Positions 12,920-25,369 of a stretch of 64,000 nt of DNA are shown one piece after another. The translations under genes and the position numbers were made by a program. The notes under the pieces were generated by a model. The model made no database searches and was not told the DNA's origin. It saw only the letters and a program-made list of their open reading frames with translations. Source of the stretch: Hetaerina americana. Lineage: Eukaryota > Arthropoda > Insecta > Odonata > Calopterygidae. Each line of letters begins with the position of its first letter. The stretch's first letter is position 1. The DNA lies in assembly GCA_022747635.1 (NCBI GenBank), contig JAKTNV010000603.1, positions 1 to 64,000 of the forward strand. Reading direction: 5' to 3'.

Positions 12920-14990
12920 ATGAACAACAATACACACCTTGGATACATTTTTGTTTGATTTCTGTTGAGTGAGATTTTCACCTAGAACCCAAAGGGGGGG
13001 GTATTGGCACTTTTCATGAAAAAATGTGATTAATTAAATTTTCTAAAAATAAAATAAATGCCTTCTAAACACCTCAAACATTCGCTCTAAATCAGAAGAT
13101 TGTTTTTTTTCGCAATATTTTTAGAAATTTGGGCTCTTTTAGTAACATTAACACCTGGGCTGAAGCATCTTTTATGATAATTTATTGTCTTTCAGGATTC
13201 ATTCTGGGTTTTATTTTATTTATTTGATGAAAATGAACAACAATACACACCTTGGATACATTTTGTTTGATTTGTGTCGAGTGAGATTTTCACCTAGAAC
13301 CCAAAGAGGGGGGGGTATTGGCACTTTTCATGGAAAAATGTGAATAATTAAATTTTTTTAAAATGAAATATTTGCCTTCTAAACACCTTAAACATTCACT
13401 CTAAAATAAAAGATTGTTTTTTTCGCAATATTTTTAGAAATTTGGGCTCTTTTAGTAACATTAACACCTGGGCTGAAGCATCTTTTATGATCATTTATTG
13501 TCTTTCAGGATTCATTCTGGGTTTTATATTATTTATTTGATGAAAATGAACAACAATACACACCTTGGATACATTTTGTTTGATTTGTGTCGAGTGAGAT
13601 TTTCACCTAGAACCCAAAGGGGGGGGTATTGGCACTTTTCATGGAAAAATGTGATTAATTAAATTTTTTTAAAATGAAATATATGCCTTCTAAACACCTT
13701 AAACATTCACTCTAAAACAGAAGATTGTTTTTTTTCGCAATATTTTTAGAAATTTGGTCTCTTTTAGTAACATTAACACTAGCGCTGAAGCAACTTTTAT
13801 GCTCATTTCTTGTCTTTCAGGATTAATTCTGGGTTTTATTTGGTTTATTTGATGAAAATGAACAACAATACACACCATGGAAACATTTTTGTTTGATTTG
13901 TGTCGAGTGAGTTTTTCACCTAGAACCCAAAGAGGGGGGGGGGGTATTGGCACTTTTCATGGAAAAATGTGAAAAATTAAATTTTCTAAAAATGAAATAA
14001 ATGCCTTATAAACACCTCAAACATTCACTCTAGAACAGAAGATTGTTGTTTTTCGTAAAATTTTTAGAAATTTGGGCTCTTTTAGTAACATTAACACTTT
14101 CGCTGAAGCAACTTTTATGCTCATTTCTTGTATTTCAAGGTTAATTCTGGGTTTTATTTTGTTTATTTGATGAAAATGAACAATAATACACACCATGGAA
14201 ACATTTTTGTTTGATTTGTGTCGAGTGAGATTTTCACCTAGAACCCAAAGGGGGGGGTATATGCACTTTTCATGGAAAAATGTAAAAAATTAAATTTTCT
14301 AAAAATGAAATAAATGCCTTATAAACACCTCAAACATTCACTCTAGAACAGAAGATTGTTGTTTTTCGCAAAATTTTTAGAAATTTGGGCTCTTTTAGTA
14401 ACATTAACACGTTCGCTGAAGCAACTTTTATGCTCATTTCTTGTATTTCAAGGTTAATTCTGGGTTTTATTTTGTTTATTTGATGAAAATGAACAATAAT
14501 ACACACCATGGAAACATTTTTGTTTGATTTGTGTCGAGTGAGATTTTCACCTAGAACCCAAAGGGGGGGGTATTGGCACTTTTCATGGAAAAATGTGAAA
14601 AATTAAATTTTCTAAAAATGAAATAAATGCCTTCTAAACACCTCAAACATTCGCTCTAAATCAGAAGATTGTTTTTTTTCGCAATATTTTTAGAAATTTG
14701 GGCTCTTTTAGTAACATTAACACCTGGGCTGAAGCATCTTTTATGATAATTTATTGTCTTTCAGGATTCATTCTGGGTTTTATTTTATTTATTTGATGAA
14801 AATGAACAACAATACACACCTTGGATACATTTTTGTTTGATTTGTGTCGAGTGAGATTTTCACCTAGAACCCAAAGGGGGGGGGGGTATTGGCACTTTTC
14901 ATGGAAAAATGTGAATAATTAAATTTTTTTAAAATGAAATATATAACTTCTAAACACCTTAAACATTCACTCTAAAACAGAAGATTGTTT
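12920..14990 (+). repeat. Duplicated block B, copy 2 (~2.1 kb)
   Basis: This is the second copy of the block at 7590-9670. The pattern enters through the middle of a TTTCG monomer (start 12838) rather than a TTGCG monomer, so the left border differs between copies. On the right, copy 1 continues into a CTGGG monomer (9709) while copy 2 continues into a TAGCG monomer (15036). The next TTTCG pair again corresponds (10018/10332 with 15350/15663, sharing ttttagtagcattaac), so a local replacement probably lies between them. Confidence 0.85.
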
Positions 14991-15662
14991 TTTTTCGCAA
15001 TATTTTTAGAAATTTGGTCTCTTTTAGTAACATTAACACTAGCGCTGAAGCAACTTTTATGCTTATTTCTTGTCTTTCAGGATTAATTATGGATTTTATT
15101 TTGTTTATTTGATGAAAATGAACAACAATACACACCATGGAAACATTTTTGTTTGATTTGTGTTAAGTGAGATTTTCACCTAGAACCCAAAGGGGGGGGG
15201 TATTGGCACTTTTCATGGAAAAATGTGAAAAATTAAATTTTCTAAAAATGAAATAAATGTCTTATAAACACCTCAAACATTCACTCTAGAAGAGAAGATT
15301 GTTGTTTTTCGCAAAATTTATAGAAATTTGGGCTCTTTTAGTAGCATTAACACTTTCGCTGAAGCAACTTTTATGCTCATTTCTTGTATTTCAAGGTTAA
15401 TTCTGGGTTTTATTTTGTTTATTTGATGAAAATGAACAATAATACACACCATGGAAACATTTTTGTTTGATTTGTGTCGAGTGAGATTTTCACCTAGAAC
15501 CCAAAGGGGGGGGTATTGGCACTTTTCATGGAAAAATGTGAAAAATTAAATTTTCTAAAAATGAAATAAATGCCTTATAAACACCTCAAACATTCACTCT
15601 AGAACAGAAGATTGTTGTTTTTCGCAAAATTTTTAGAAATTTGGGCTCTTTTAGTAACATTA

Positions 15663-15971
15663 ACACTTTCGCTGAAGCAACTTTTATGCTCATTTCTTGT
15701 ATTTCAAGGTTAATTCTGGGTTTTATTTTGTTTATTTGATGAAAATGAACAATAATACACACCATGGAAACATTTTTGTTTGATTTGTGTCGTGTGAGAT
15801 TTTCACCTAGAACCCAAAGGGGTATCGGAACTTTTCATGGAAAAATGTGAAAAATTAAATTTTTTAAAAATGAAATTAATGCCTTATAAACACCTCAAAC
15901 ATTCACTCTAAAACAGAAAATTATTGTTTTTCGCAATATTTTTAGAAATTTGGGCTCTTTTAGTAACATAA
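15663..15971 (+). repeat. Hybrid monomer with a switch at the G-tract
   Basis: The left part matches the monomer at 10332, including the private gtcgtgtgagattttc. From aaaggggtatcggaac onward it matches the monomer at 10962, including ttttttaaaaatgaaattaatgcc. The following monomers correspond too (15972 with 11270, both with agtaacataaacacctggg and atgaacatttattg). The change of template lies within attttcacctagaaccc plus the G-tract. Confidence 0.8.
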
Positions 15972-16283
15972 ACACCTGGGCTGAAGCATCTTTTATGAAC
16001 ATTTATTGTCTTTCAGGATACATTCTGGGTTTTATTTTGTTTATTTGATGAAAATGAACAACAATACACACCTTGGATACATTTTTGTTTGATTTGTGTC
16101 GAGTGAGATTTTCACCTAGAACCCAAAGGGGGGGGTATTGGCACTTTTCATGGAAAAATGTGAAAAATTAAATTTTCTAAAAATGAAATAAATGCCTTCT
16201 AAACACCTTAAACATTCACTCTAAAACAGAAGATTTTTTTTTTCGCAATATTTTTAGAAATTTGGCCTGTTTTAGTAACATTA

Positions 16284-17224
16284 ACGCTTGCGCTGAAGCA
16301 TCTTTTAATGATCATTTATTGTCTTTCAGGATTCATTCTGGGTTAAATTTTGTTTATTTGATGAAAATGAACAACAATACACACCTTGGATACATTTTTG
16401 TTTGATTTGTGTCGAGTGAGATTTTCACCTAGAACCCAAAGGGGGGGGTATTGGCACTTTTCATGGAAAAATGTTAATAAATTAAATTTTCTAAAATTGA
16501 AATAAATGCCTTCTAAACACCTTAAACATTCACTCTAAAACAGAAGATTGTTGTTTGTCGCAATATTTTTAGAAATTTGGGCTCTTTTAGTAACGTTAAC
16601 ACTTGCGCTGAAGCAACTTTTATGCTCATTTCTTGTATTTCAAGGTTAATTCTGGGTTTTATTTTGTTTATTTGATGAAAATGAACAACAATACACACCA
16701 TGGAAACATTTTTGTTTGATTTGTGTCGAGTGAGATTTTCACCTAGAACCCAATGGGGGGTATTGGCACTTTTCATGGAAAAATGTAAAAAATTAAATTT
16801 TCTAAAAATGAAATAAATGCCATCTAAACACCTCAAACATTTATCCTAAAACAGAAGATTGTTTTTTTTTCGCAATATTTTTTAGAAATTTGGGCTCTTT
16901 TAGTAACATTAACACCTGGGCTGAAGCATCTTTTATGATCATTAATTGTCTTTCAGGATTAATTCTGGGTTTTATTTTGTTTATTTGATGAAAATGAACA
17001 ACAATACACACCATGGAAACATTTTTGTTTGATTTGTGTCGAGTGAGATTTTCACCTAGAACCCAAAGGGGGGGATATTGGCACTTTTCATGGAAAAATG
17101 TGAAAAATTAAATTTTCTAAAAATTAAATAAATGCCTTCTAAACACCTCAAACATTCACTCTAAAACAAAAGATTGTTGTTTTTCGCAATATTTTTAGAA
17201 ATTTGGGCTCTTTTAGTAACATTA
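16284..17224 (+). repeat. Module E, copy 1 (three monomers)
   Basis: Monomers at 16284, 16599 and 16912 carry private variants: ttggcctgttttagtaac, acgcttgcgctgaagc, tttaatgatcatttattg, tctgggttaaattttg, a monomer with cccaatggggggtattgg, and ggggatattggcac with ctaaaaattaaataaatg in the third. The first two recur at 34858 and 35173 at an offset of 18574 bp, where the second and third have been fused. Confidence 0.8.
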
Positions 17225-17525
17225 ACACCTGGGCTGAAGCATCTTTTATGATCATTTATTGTCTTTCAGGATACATTCTGGGTTTTATTTTGTTTATTTG
17301 ATGAAAATGAACAACAATAAACACCTTGGATACATTTTTGTTTGATTTGTGTATTTTCACCTTGAACCCAAAGATGTATTGGCACTTTTCATGGTAAAAT
17401 GTGAAAAATTAAATCTTCTAAAAATGACATAAATGCCTTCTAAACACCTCAAACATTCACTCTAAAAAAGAAGATTGTTGTTTTTCGCAATATTTTTAGA
17501 AATTTGGGCTCTTTTAGTAACATTA
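17225..17525 (+). repeat. Divergent monomer without a G-tract
   Basis: This CTGGG monomer lacks both the gtcgagtgag segment (ttgatttgtgtattttcacc) and the G-tract (cccaaagatgtattggcac). It also has ccttgaaccc, catggtaaaatg, aaatcttctaaaaatgac and ctaaaaaagaag, more private changes than its neighbours. At about 301 bp it is short. It may be an older copy not recently homogenised. Confidence 0.8.
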
Positions 17526-18779
17526 ACACCTGGGCTGTAGAATCTTTTATGATCATTTATTGTCTTTTAGGATTCATTCTGGGTTTTATTTTGTTTATTT
17601 GATGAAAATGAAAAACAACGCACACCTTGGATACATTTTTGTATGATTTGTGTCGAGTGAGATTTTCACCTAGAACCCAAAGGTGGGGGGTATTGGCACT
17701 TTTCATGGAAAAATGTGAAAAATTAAATTTTCTAAAAATGAAATAAATGCCTTCTAAACTACTCAAACATTCACTCTAAAACAGAAGATTGTTGTTTTTC
17801 GCAATATTTTTAGAAATTTGGGCTCTTTTAATAACATTAACACTTTCGCTGAAGCAACTTTTATGCTCATTTCTTGTATTTCATGGTTAATTCTGGGTTT
17901 TATTTTGTTTATTTGATGAAAATTAACAATAATACACACCATGGAAACATTTTTGTTTGATTTGTGTCGAGAGAGATTTTCACCTAGAACCCAAAGGGGG
18001 GGGTATTGGCGCTTTTCTGAAAAAATGTGATTAATTAAATTTTTTTAAAATGAAATATATGCCTTCTAAACACCTTAAACATTCACTCTAAAACAGAAGA
18101 TTGTTTTTTTTTCGCAATATTTTGAGAAATTTGGTCTCTTTTAGTAACATTAACACTTGCGCTGAAGCAACTTTTATGCTCATTTCTTGTCTTTCAGGAT
18201 TAATTCTGGGTTTTATTTTGTTTATTTGATGAAAATGAACAACAATACACACCATGGAAACATTTTTGTTTGATTTGTGTCAAATGAGATTTTCACCTAG
18301 AACCCAAAGGGTGGGGTATTGGCACTTTTCATGGAAAAATGTGAAAAATTAAATTTTCTAAAAATGAAATAAATGCCTTATAAACACCTCAAACATTCAC
18401 TCTAGAACAGAAGATTGTTGTTTTTCGCAAAATTTTTAGAAATTTGGGCTCTTTTAGTAACATTAACACTTTCGCTGAAGCAACTTTTATGCTCATTTCT
18501 TGTATTTCAAGGTTAATTCTGGGTTTTATTTTGTTTATTTGATGAAAATGAACAACAATACACACCATGGAAACATTTTTGTTTGATTTGTGTCGAGTGA
18601 GATTTTCACCTAGAACCCAAAGGGGGGGGTATTGGCACTTTTCATGGAAAAATGTGAAAAATTAAATTTTCTAAAAATGAAATAAATGCCTTCTAAACAC
18701 CTCAAACATTCGCTCTAAATCAGAAGATTGTTTTTTTTTCGCAATATTTTTAGAAATTTGGGCTCTTTTAGTAACATTA
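17526..18779 (+). repeat. Mixed-class monomers
   Basis: Four monomers start at 17526, 17840, 18153 and 18466. The first has acacctgggctgtagaatc, gtcttttaggattc, aaaaacaacgcacacc and aaactactcaaac; the last variant recurs near 49376, 50632 and 51570. The second combines a TTTCG start with attaacaataatac and gagagagattttc, resembling the D monomers near 939 and 6882. No other sequence type is present. Confidence 0.75.
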
Positions 18780-19409
18780 ACACCTGGGATGAAGCATCTT
18801 TTATGATAATTTATTGTCTTTCAGGATTCATTCTGGGTTTTATTTTATTTATTTGATGAAAATGAACAACAATACACACCTTGGATACATTTTTGTTTGA
18901 TTTGTGTCGAGTGAGATTTTCACCTAGAACCCAAAGGGGGGGGGGTATTGGCACTTTTCATGGAAAAATGTGAATAATTAAATTTTTTTAAATTGAAATA
19001 TATGCCTTCTAAACACCTTAAACATTCACTCTAAAACAGAAGATTGTTTTTTTTCGCAATATTTTTAGAAATTTGGGCTCTTTTAGTAACATTAACACCT
19101 GGGGCTGAAGCATCTTTTATGATCATTTATTGTCTTTCAGGATTCATTCTGGGTTTTATTTTATTTATTTGATGAAAATGAACAACAATACACACCTTGG
19201 ATACATTTTTGTTTGATTTGTGTCGAGTGAGATTTTCACCTAGAACCCAAAGGGGGGGTATTGGACCTTTTCATGGAAAAATGTGTAATTAATTAAATTT
19301 TTTTAAAATGAAATATATGCCTTCTAAACACCTTAAACATTCACTCTAAAACAGAAGATTGTTTTTTTTCGCAATATTTTTAGAAATTTGGTCTCTTTTA
19401 GTAACATTA

Positions 19410-19722
19410 ACACTAGCGCTAAAGCAACTTTTATGCTCATTTCTTGTCTTTCAGGATCAATTCTGGGTTTTATTTTGTTTATTTGATGAAAATGAACAAC
19501 AATACACACCATGGAAACATTTTTGTTTGATTTGTGTCAAGTTAGATTTTCACCTAGAACCCAAAGGGGGGGGTATTGGCACTTTTCATGGAAAAATTTG
19601 AAAAATTAAATTTTCTAAAAATGAAATAAATGCCTTATAAACACCTCAAACATTCACTGTAGAACAGAAGATTGTTGTTTTTCGCAAAATTTTTAGAAAT
19701 TTGGGCTCTTTTAGTAACATTA
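19410..19722 (+). repeat. Representative monomer, TAGCG class
   Basis: This is a derivative of the TTGCG class, opening acactagcgctaaagcaac and carrying caggatcaattctggg and gtcaagttagattttc. Close relatives with the same private variants start at 23492, 37673 and 40806. A slightly different TAGCG form, with gctgaagc and gattaattc, starts at 8450 and 13776. The shared private variants mark these copies as products of recent block duplication. Confidence 0.8.
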
Positions 19723-20212
19723 ACACTTTCGCTGAAGCAACTTTTATGCTCATTTCTTGTATTTCAAGGTTAATTCTGGGTTTTATTTTGTTTATTTGAT
19801 GAAAATGAACAACAATACACACCATGGAAACATTTTTGTTTGATTAGTGTCGAGTGAGATTTTCACCTAGAACCCAAAGGGGGGGGGGGTATTGGCACTT
19901 TTCATGGAAAAATGTAAATAATTAAATTTTTTAAAATGAAATATATGCCTTATAAACACCTCAAACATTCACTCTAAAAGAGAAGATTGTTGTTTTTCGC
20001 AATATTTTTAGAAATTTGGGCTCTTTTAGTAACATTAACACCTGGGCTGAAGCATCTTTTATGATCATTTATTGTCTTTCAGGATTCATTCTGGGTTTTA
20101 TTTTGTTTATTTGATGAAAATGAACAACAATACACACCTTGGATACATTTTTGTTTGATTTGTGTCGATTGAGATTTTCACCTAGAACCCAAAGGGGGGG
20201 GGGTATTGGCAC

Positions 20213-20225
20213 TTTTCATGGAAAA
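20213..20225 (+). other. Short dyad TTTTC-ATG-GAAAA (representative)
   Basis: A perfect five-base inverted repeat with a three-base spacer, ttttcatggaaaa, is present at this place in most monomers. It is short enough to be chance in AT-rich DNA, but its position beside the G-tract and its conservation between classes make it worth noting as a possible protein-binding or conserved core element. Confidence 0.35.
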
Positions 20226-20260
20226 ATGTGAAAAATTAAATTTTCTAAAAATGAAATAAA
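20222..20260 (+). other. Phased A-tract segment of the monomer (representative)
   Basis: Every monomer has, just after the G-tract and ttttcatgg, a run of short A- and T-tracts spaced roughly one helical turn apart (gaaaaatg, gaaaaatt, aaatttt, ctaaaaatg, gaaataaatg). Such phasing is known to give intrinsic DNA curvature, a common property of satellite monomers. Curvature is inferred from the tract spacing, not measured. Confidence 0.5.
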
Positions 20261-20978
20261 TGCCTTCTAAACACCTCAAACATTCACTCTAAAACAGAAG
20301 ATTGTTGTTTTTTCGCAATATTTTTAGAAATTTGGGCTCTTTTAGTAACATTAACACTTGCGCTGAAGCAACTTTTATGCTCATTTCTTGTCTTTCAGGA
20401 TTAATTCTGGGTTTTATTTTGTTTATTTGATGAAAATGAACAACAATAAACACCATGAAAACATTTTTGTTTGATTTGTGTCAAGTGAGTTTTTCACCTA
20501 GAACCCAAAGGGGGGGGTATTGGCACTTTTCATGGAAAAATGTGAAAAATTAAATTTTTTTAAAATGAAATATATGCCTTCTAAACACCTTTAACATTCA
20601 CTCTAGAACAGAAGATTGTTGTTTTTCGCAAAATTTTTAGAAATTTGGGCTCTTTTAGTAACATTAACACTTTCGCTGAAGCAACTTTTATGCTCATTTC
20701 TTGTATTTCAAGGTTAATTCTTGGTTTTATTTTATTTATTTGATGAAAATGAACAATAATACACACCATGGAAACATTTTTGTTTGATTTGAGTCGAGTG
20801 AGATTTTCACCTAGAACCCAAAGGGGGGGGTGTTGGCACTTTTCATGGAAAAATGTGAAAAATTAAATTTTCTAAAAATGAAATAAATGCCTTATAAACA
20901 CCTCAAACATTCACTCTAAAACAAAAGATTGTAGTTTTTTGCATATTTTTAGAAATTTGGGCTCTTTTAGTAACATTA

Positions 20979-23450
20979 ACACTCGGGCTGAAGCATCTTT
21001 TATGATCATTTATTGTCTTTCAGGATACATTCTGGGTTTTTTTTGTTTATTTGATGAAAATGAACAACAATACACACCTTGGATACATTTTTGTTTGATT
21101 TGTGACAAGTTTGATTTTCACCTAGAACCCAAAGGTGGGGGTATTTTTGTCACTTTTCATGGAAAAATGTGAAAAATTAAATTTTCTAAAAATGAAATAA
21201 ATGCCTTCTAAACACCTCAAACATTCACTCTAAAACAGAAGATTGTTGTTTTTCACAATATTTTTAGAAATTTGGGCTCTTTTAGTAACATTAACACTTT
21301 CGCTGAAGCAACTTTTATGCTCATTTCTTGTATTTCAAGGTTAATTCTGGGTTTTATTTTGTTTATTTGATGAAAATGAACAACAATACACACCTTGGAT
21401 ACATTTTTTTTGATTTGTGTCGATTGAGATTTTCACCTAGAACCCAAAGGGGGGGGGTATTGGCACTTTTCATGGAAAAATGTGAATAATTAAATTTTTT
21501 TAAAATGAAATGTATGCCTTCTAAACACCTTAAACATTCACTCTAAAACAGAAGATTGTTTTTTTTTCGCAATATTTTTAGAAATTTGGCCTCTTTTAGT
21601 AACATTAACACTTGCGCTGAAGCAACTTTTATGCTTATTTCTTGTCTTTCAGGATTAATTCTGGGTTTTATTTTGTTTATTTGATGAAAATGAACAACAA
21701 TACACACCATGGAAACATTTTGGTTTGATTTGTGTCAAGTGAGATTTTCACCTAGAACCCAAAGGGGGGGGGTATTGGCACTTTTCATGGAAAAATGTGA
21801 AAAATTAAATTTTCTAAAAATGAAATAAATGCCTTATAAACACCTCAAACATTCACTCTAAAACAAAAGATTGTAGTTTTTCGCAATATTTTTAGAAATT
21901 TGGGCTCTTTTAGTAACATTAAGACCTGGGCTGAAGCATCTTTTATGATCATTTATTGTCTTTCAGGATTCATTCTGGGTTTTATTTTATTTATTTGATG
22001 AAAATGAACAACAATACACACCTTGGACACATTTTTGTTTGATTTGAGTTGAGTGAGATTTTCACCTAGAACCCAAAGTGGGGGGTATTGGCACTTTTCA
22101 TGGAAAAAATGTGAAAAATTAAATTTCCTAAAAATGAAATAAATGCCTTATAAACACCTCAAACATTCACCTTAAAATAAAAGATTGTAGTTTTTCGCAA
22201 TATTTTTAGAAATTTGGGATCTTATAGTAACATTAACACTTGGGCTGAAGCATCTTTTATGATCATTTATTGTCTTTCAGGATACATTCTGGGGTTTTTA
22301 TTTTGTTTATTTGATGAAAATGAACAACAATACACACTTTGGATACATTTTTGTTTGATTTGTGTCAAGTGAGATTTTCACCTTGAACCCAAAGGGGGGG
22401 GGTATTGGCACTTTTCATGGAAAAATGTGAAAAATTAAATTTTCTAGAAATGAAATAAATGCCTTATAAACACCTCAAACATTCACTCTAAAACAAAAGA
22501 TTGTAGTTTTTTTGCAATATTTTTAGAAATTTGGGCTCTTTTTGTAACATTAACACTTGGGCTGAAGCATCTTTTATGATCATTTATTGTCTTTCAGGAT
22601 ACATTCTGGGTTTTTTTTGTTTATTTGATGAAAATGAACAACAATACACACCTTGGATACATTTTTGTTTGATTTGTGACAAGTGTGATTTTCACCTAGA
22701 ACCCAAAGGTGGGGGTATTTTTGTCACTTTTCATGGAAAAATTTGAAAAATTAAATTTTCTAAAAATGAAATAAATGCCTTCTAAACACCTCAAACATTC
22801 ACTCTAAAACAGAAGATTGTAGTTTTTCACAATATTTTTAGAAATTTGGGCTCTTTTAGTAACATTAATACTTTCGCTGAAGCAACTTTTATGCTCATTT
22901 CTTGTATTTCAAGGTTAATTCTGGGTTTTATTTTGTTTATTTGATGAAAATGAACAACAATACACACCTTGGATACATTTTTGTTTGATTTCTGTTGAGT
23001 GAGATTTTCACCTAGAACCCAAAGGGGGGGTATTGGCACTTTTCATGGAAAAATGTGAAAAATTAAATTTTCTAAAAATGAAATAAATGCCTTCTAAACA
23101 CCTCAAACATTTGCTCTAAAACAGAAGATTGTTGTTTTTCGCAATATTTTTAGAAATTTGGGCTCTTTTAGTAACATTAACACCTGGGCTGAAGCATCTT
23201 TTATGATCATTTATTGTCTTTCAGGATACATTCTGGGTTTTATTTTATTTATTTGATGAAAATGAACAACAATACACACCTTGGATACATTTTTGTTTGA
23301 TTTGTGTCGAGTGAGATTTTCACCTAGAACCCAAAGGGGGGGGTATTGGCACTTTTCATGGAAAAATGTGAATAATTAAATTTTTTTAAAATGAAATATA
23401 TGCCTTCTAAACACCTTAAACATTCACTCTAAAACAGAAGATTTTTTTTT
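20979..23450 (+). repeat. Duplicated block C, copy 1 (~2.5 kb)
   Basis: Eight monomers (20979, 21294, 21608, 21922, 22236, 22553, 22868, 23180) correspond to 28188, 28504, 28814, 29126, 29439, 29752, 30067 and 30380, at an offset of about 7200-7210 bp. Private markers are acactcgggctg, gtgacaagtttgattttc, tacattttttttgatttg, attttggtttgatttg, attaagacctgggctg, ttggacacatttttg, ttgagttgagtgag, ttgggatcttatagtaac and caccttgaaccc. Confidence 0.85.
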
Positions 23451-23491
23451 TCGCAATATTTTTAGAAATTTGGTCTCTTTTAGTAACATTA

Positions 23492-25369
23492 ACACTAGCG
23501 CTAAAGCAACTTTTATGCTCATTTCTTGTCTTTCAGGATCAATTCTGGGTTTTATTTTGTTTATTTGATGAAAATGAACAACAATACACACCATGGAAAC
23601 ATTTTTGTTTGATTTGTGTCAAGTTAGATTTTCACCTAGAACCCAAAGGGGGGGGTATTGGCACTTTTCATGGAAAAATTTGAAAAATTAAATTTTCTAA
23701 AAATGAAATAAATGCCTTATAAACACCTCAAACATTCACTGTAGAACAGAAGATTGTTGTTTTTCGCAAAATTTTTAGAATTTGGGCTCTTTTAGTAACA
23801 TTAACACTTTCGCTGAAGCAACTTTTATGCTCATTTCTTGTATTTCAAGGTTAATTCTGGGTTTTATTTTGTTTATTTGATGAAAATGAACAACAATACA
23901 CACCATGGAAACATTTTTGTTTGATTAGTGTCGAGTGAGATTTTCACCTAGAACCCAAAGGGGGGGGTATTGGCACTTTTCATGGAAAAATGTAAATAAT
24001 TAAATTTTTTTTAAAATGAAATATATGCCTTATAAACACCTCAAACATTCACTCTAAAAGAGAAGATTGTTGTTTTTCGCAATATTTTTAGAAATTTGGG
24101 CTCTTTTAGTAACATTAACACCTGGGCTGAAGCATCTTTTATGATCATTTATTGTCTTTCAGGATTCATTCTGGGTTTTATTTTGTTTATTTGATGAAAA
24201 TGAACAACAATACACACCTTGGATACATTTTTGTTTGATTTGTGTCGATTGAGATTTTCACCTAGAACCCAAAGGGGGGGGGTATTGGCACTTTTCATGG
24301 AAAAATGTGAAAAATTAAATTTTCTAAAAATGAAATAAATGCCTTCTAAACACCTCAAACATTCACTCTAAAACAGAAGATTGTTGTTTTTTCGCAATAT
24401 TTTAGAAATTTGGGCTCTTTTAGTAACATTAACACTTGCGCTGAAGCAACTTTTATGCTCATTTCTTGTCTTTCAGGATTAATTCTGGGTTTTATTTTGT
24501 TTATTTGATGAAAATGAACAACAATAAACACCATGAAAACATTTTTGTTTGATTTGTGTCAAGTGAGTTTTTCACCTAGAACCCAAAGGGGGGGGTATTG
24601 GCACTTTTCATGGAAAAATGTGAAAAATTAAATTTTTTTAAAATGAAATATATGCCTTCTAAACACCTTTAACATTCACTCTAGAACAGAAGATTGTTGT
24701 TTTTCGAAAAATTTTTAGAAATTTGGGCTATTTTAGTAACATTAACACTTTCGCTGAAGCAACTTTTATGCTCATTTCTTGTATTTCAAGGTTAATTCTG
24801 GGTTTTATTTTGTTTATTTGATGAAAATGAACAAAAATACACTATATGGAAACATTTTTGTTTTATTTTTCGAGTGAGATTTTCACCTAGCACCCAAAGG
24901 GGGGGGTATTGGCACTTTTCATGGAAAAATGTGAAAAATTAAATTTTCTAAAAATGAAATAAATGCCTTATAAACACCTCAAACATTCACTCTAGAACAG
25001 AAGATTGTTGTTTTTCGCAAAATTTTTAGAAATTTGGGCTCTTTTAGTAACATTAACACTTTCGCTGAAGCAACTTTTATGCTCATTTCTTGTATTTTAA
25101 GGTTAATTCTTGGTTTTATTTTATTTATTTGATGAAAATGAACAATAATACACACCATGGAAACATTTTTGTTTGATTTGAGTCGAGTGAGATTTTCACC
25201 TAGAACCCAAAGGGGGGGGGTGTTGGCACTTTTCATGGAAAAATGTGAAAAATTAAATTTTCTAAAAATGAAATAAATGCCTTATAAACACCTCAAACAT
25301 TCACTCTAAAACAAAAGATTGTAGTTTTTTGCAATATTTTTAGAAATTTGGGCTCTTTTAGTAACATTA
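23492..25369 (+). repeat. Duplicated block A, copy 2 (extra monomer)
   Basis: Monomers at 23492, 23804, 24118, 24432, 24745 and 25056 follow the order of copy 1 at an offset of about 4082 bp. The monomer at 24745 is extra: it has tttgggctattttagtaac before it and ttttgttttatttttcgag inside, a deletion-like change in the gatttgtgtcgag region. The monomer at 25056 then corresponds to 20667 (ctcttggttttattttattt type and gatttgagtcgagtgag). Confidence 0.85.

Larger units (their letters stand above)
20038..20353 (+). repeat. Representative monomer, CTGGG class
   Basis: This is a full-length example of the commonest class. It opens acacctgggctgaagcatc, continues with ttttatgatcatttattg (a TGATCA hexamer), then ggattcattctggg or ggatacattctggg, and has ccttggatacattttt in the middle. 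The G-tract is followed by tattggcac. This copy has the minor variant tcgattgag instead of tcgagtgag and a slightly long G-tract. Class membership is a description of shared variants seen by eye, not a computed phylogeny. Confidence 0.85.
18780..20978 (+). repeat. Duplicated block A, copy 1
   Basis: Monomers start at 18780, 19095, 19410, 19723, 20038, 20354 and 20667. Shared markers with the copies at 23492 and 37047 include atgataatttattg, tattggaccttttc, acactagcgctaaagc with gatcaattctggg, ctgtagaacag, ctaaaagagaag, aacaataaacaccatgaaa and aacacctttaac. Copy 1 goes straight from the monomer at 20354 to 20667, whereas the other two copies have an additional monomer in between. Confidence 0.85.

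Noticed and set aside
20108..20308. Nine-base inverted repeat aacaacaat / attgttgtt about 170 bp apart in each monomer
   Set aside because: It is too short and too far apart to support a stable hairpin, and is within chance expectation for AT-rich DNA.
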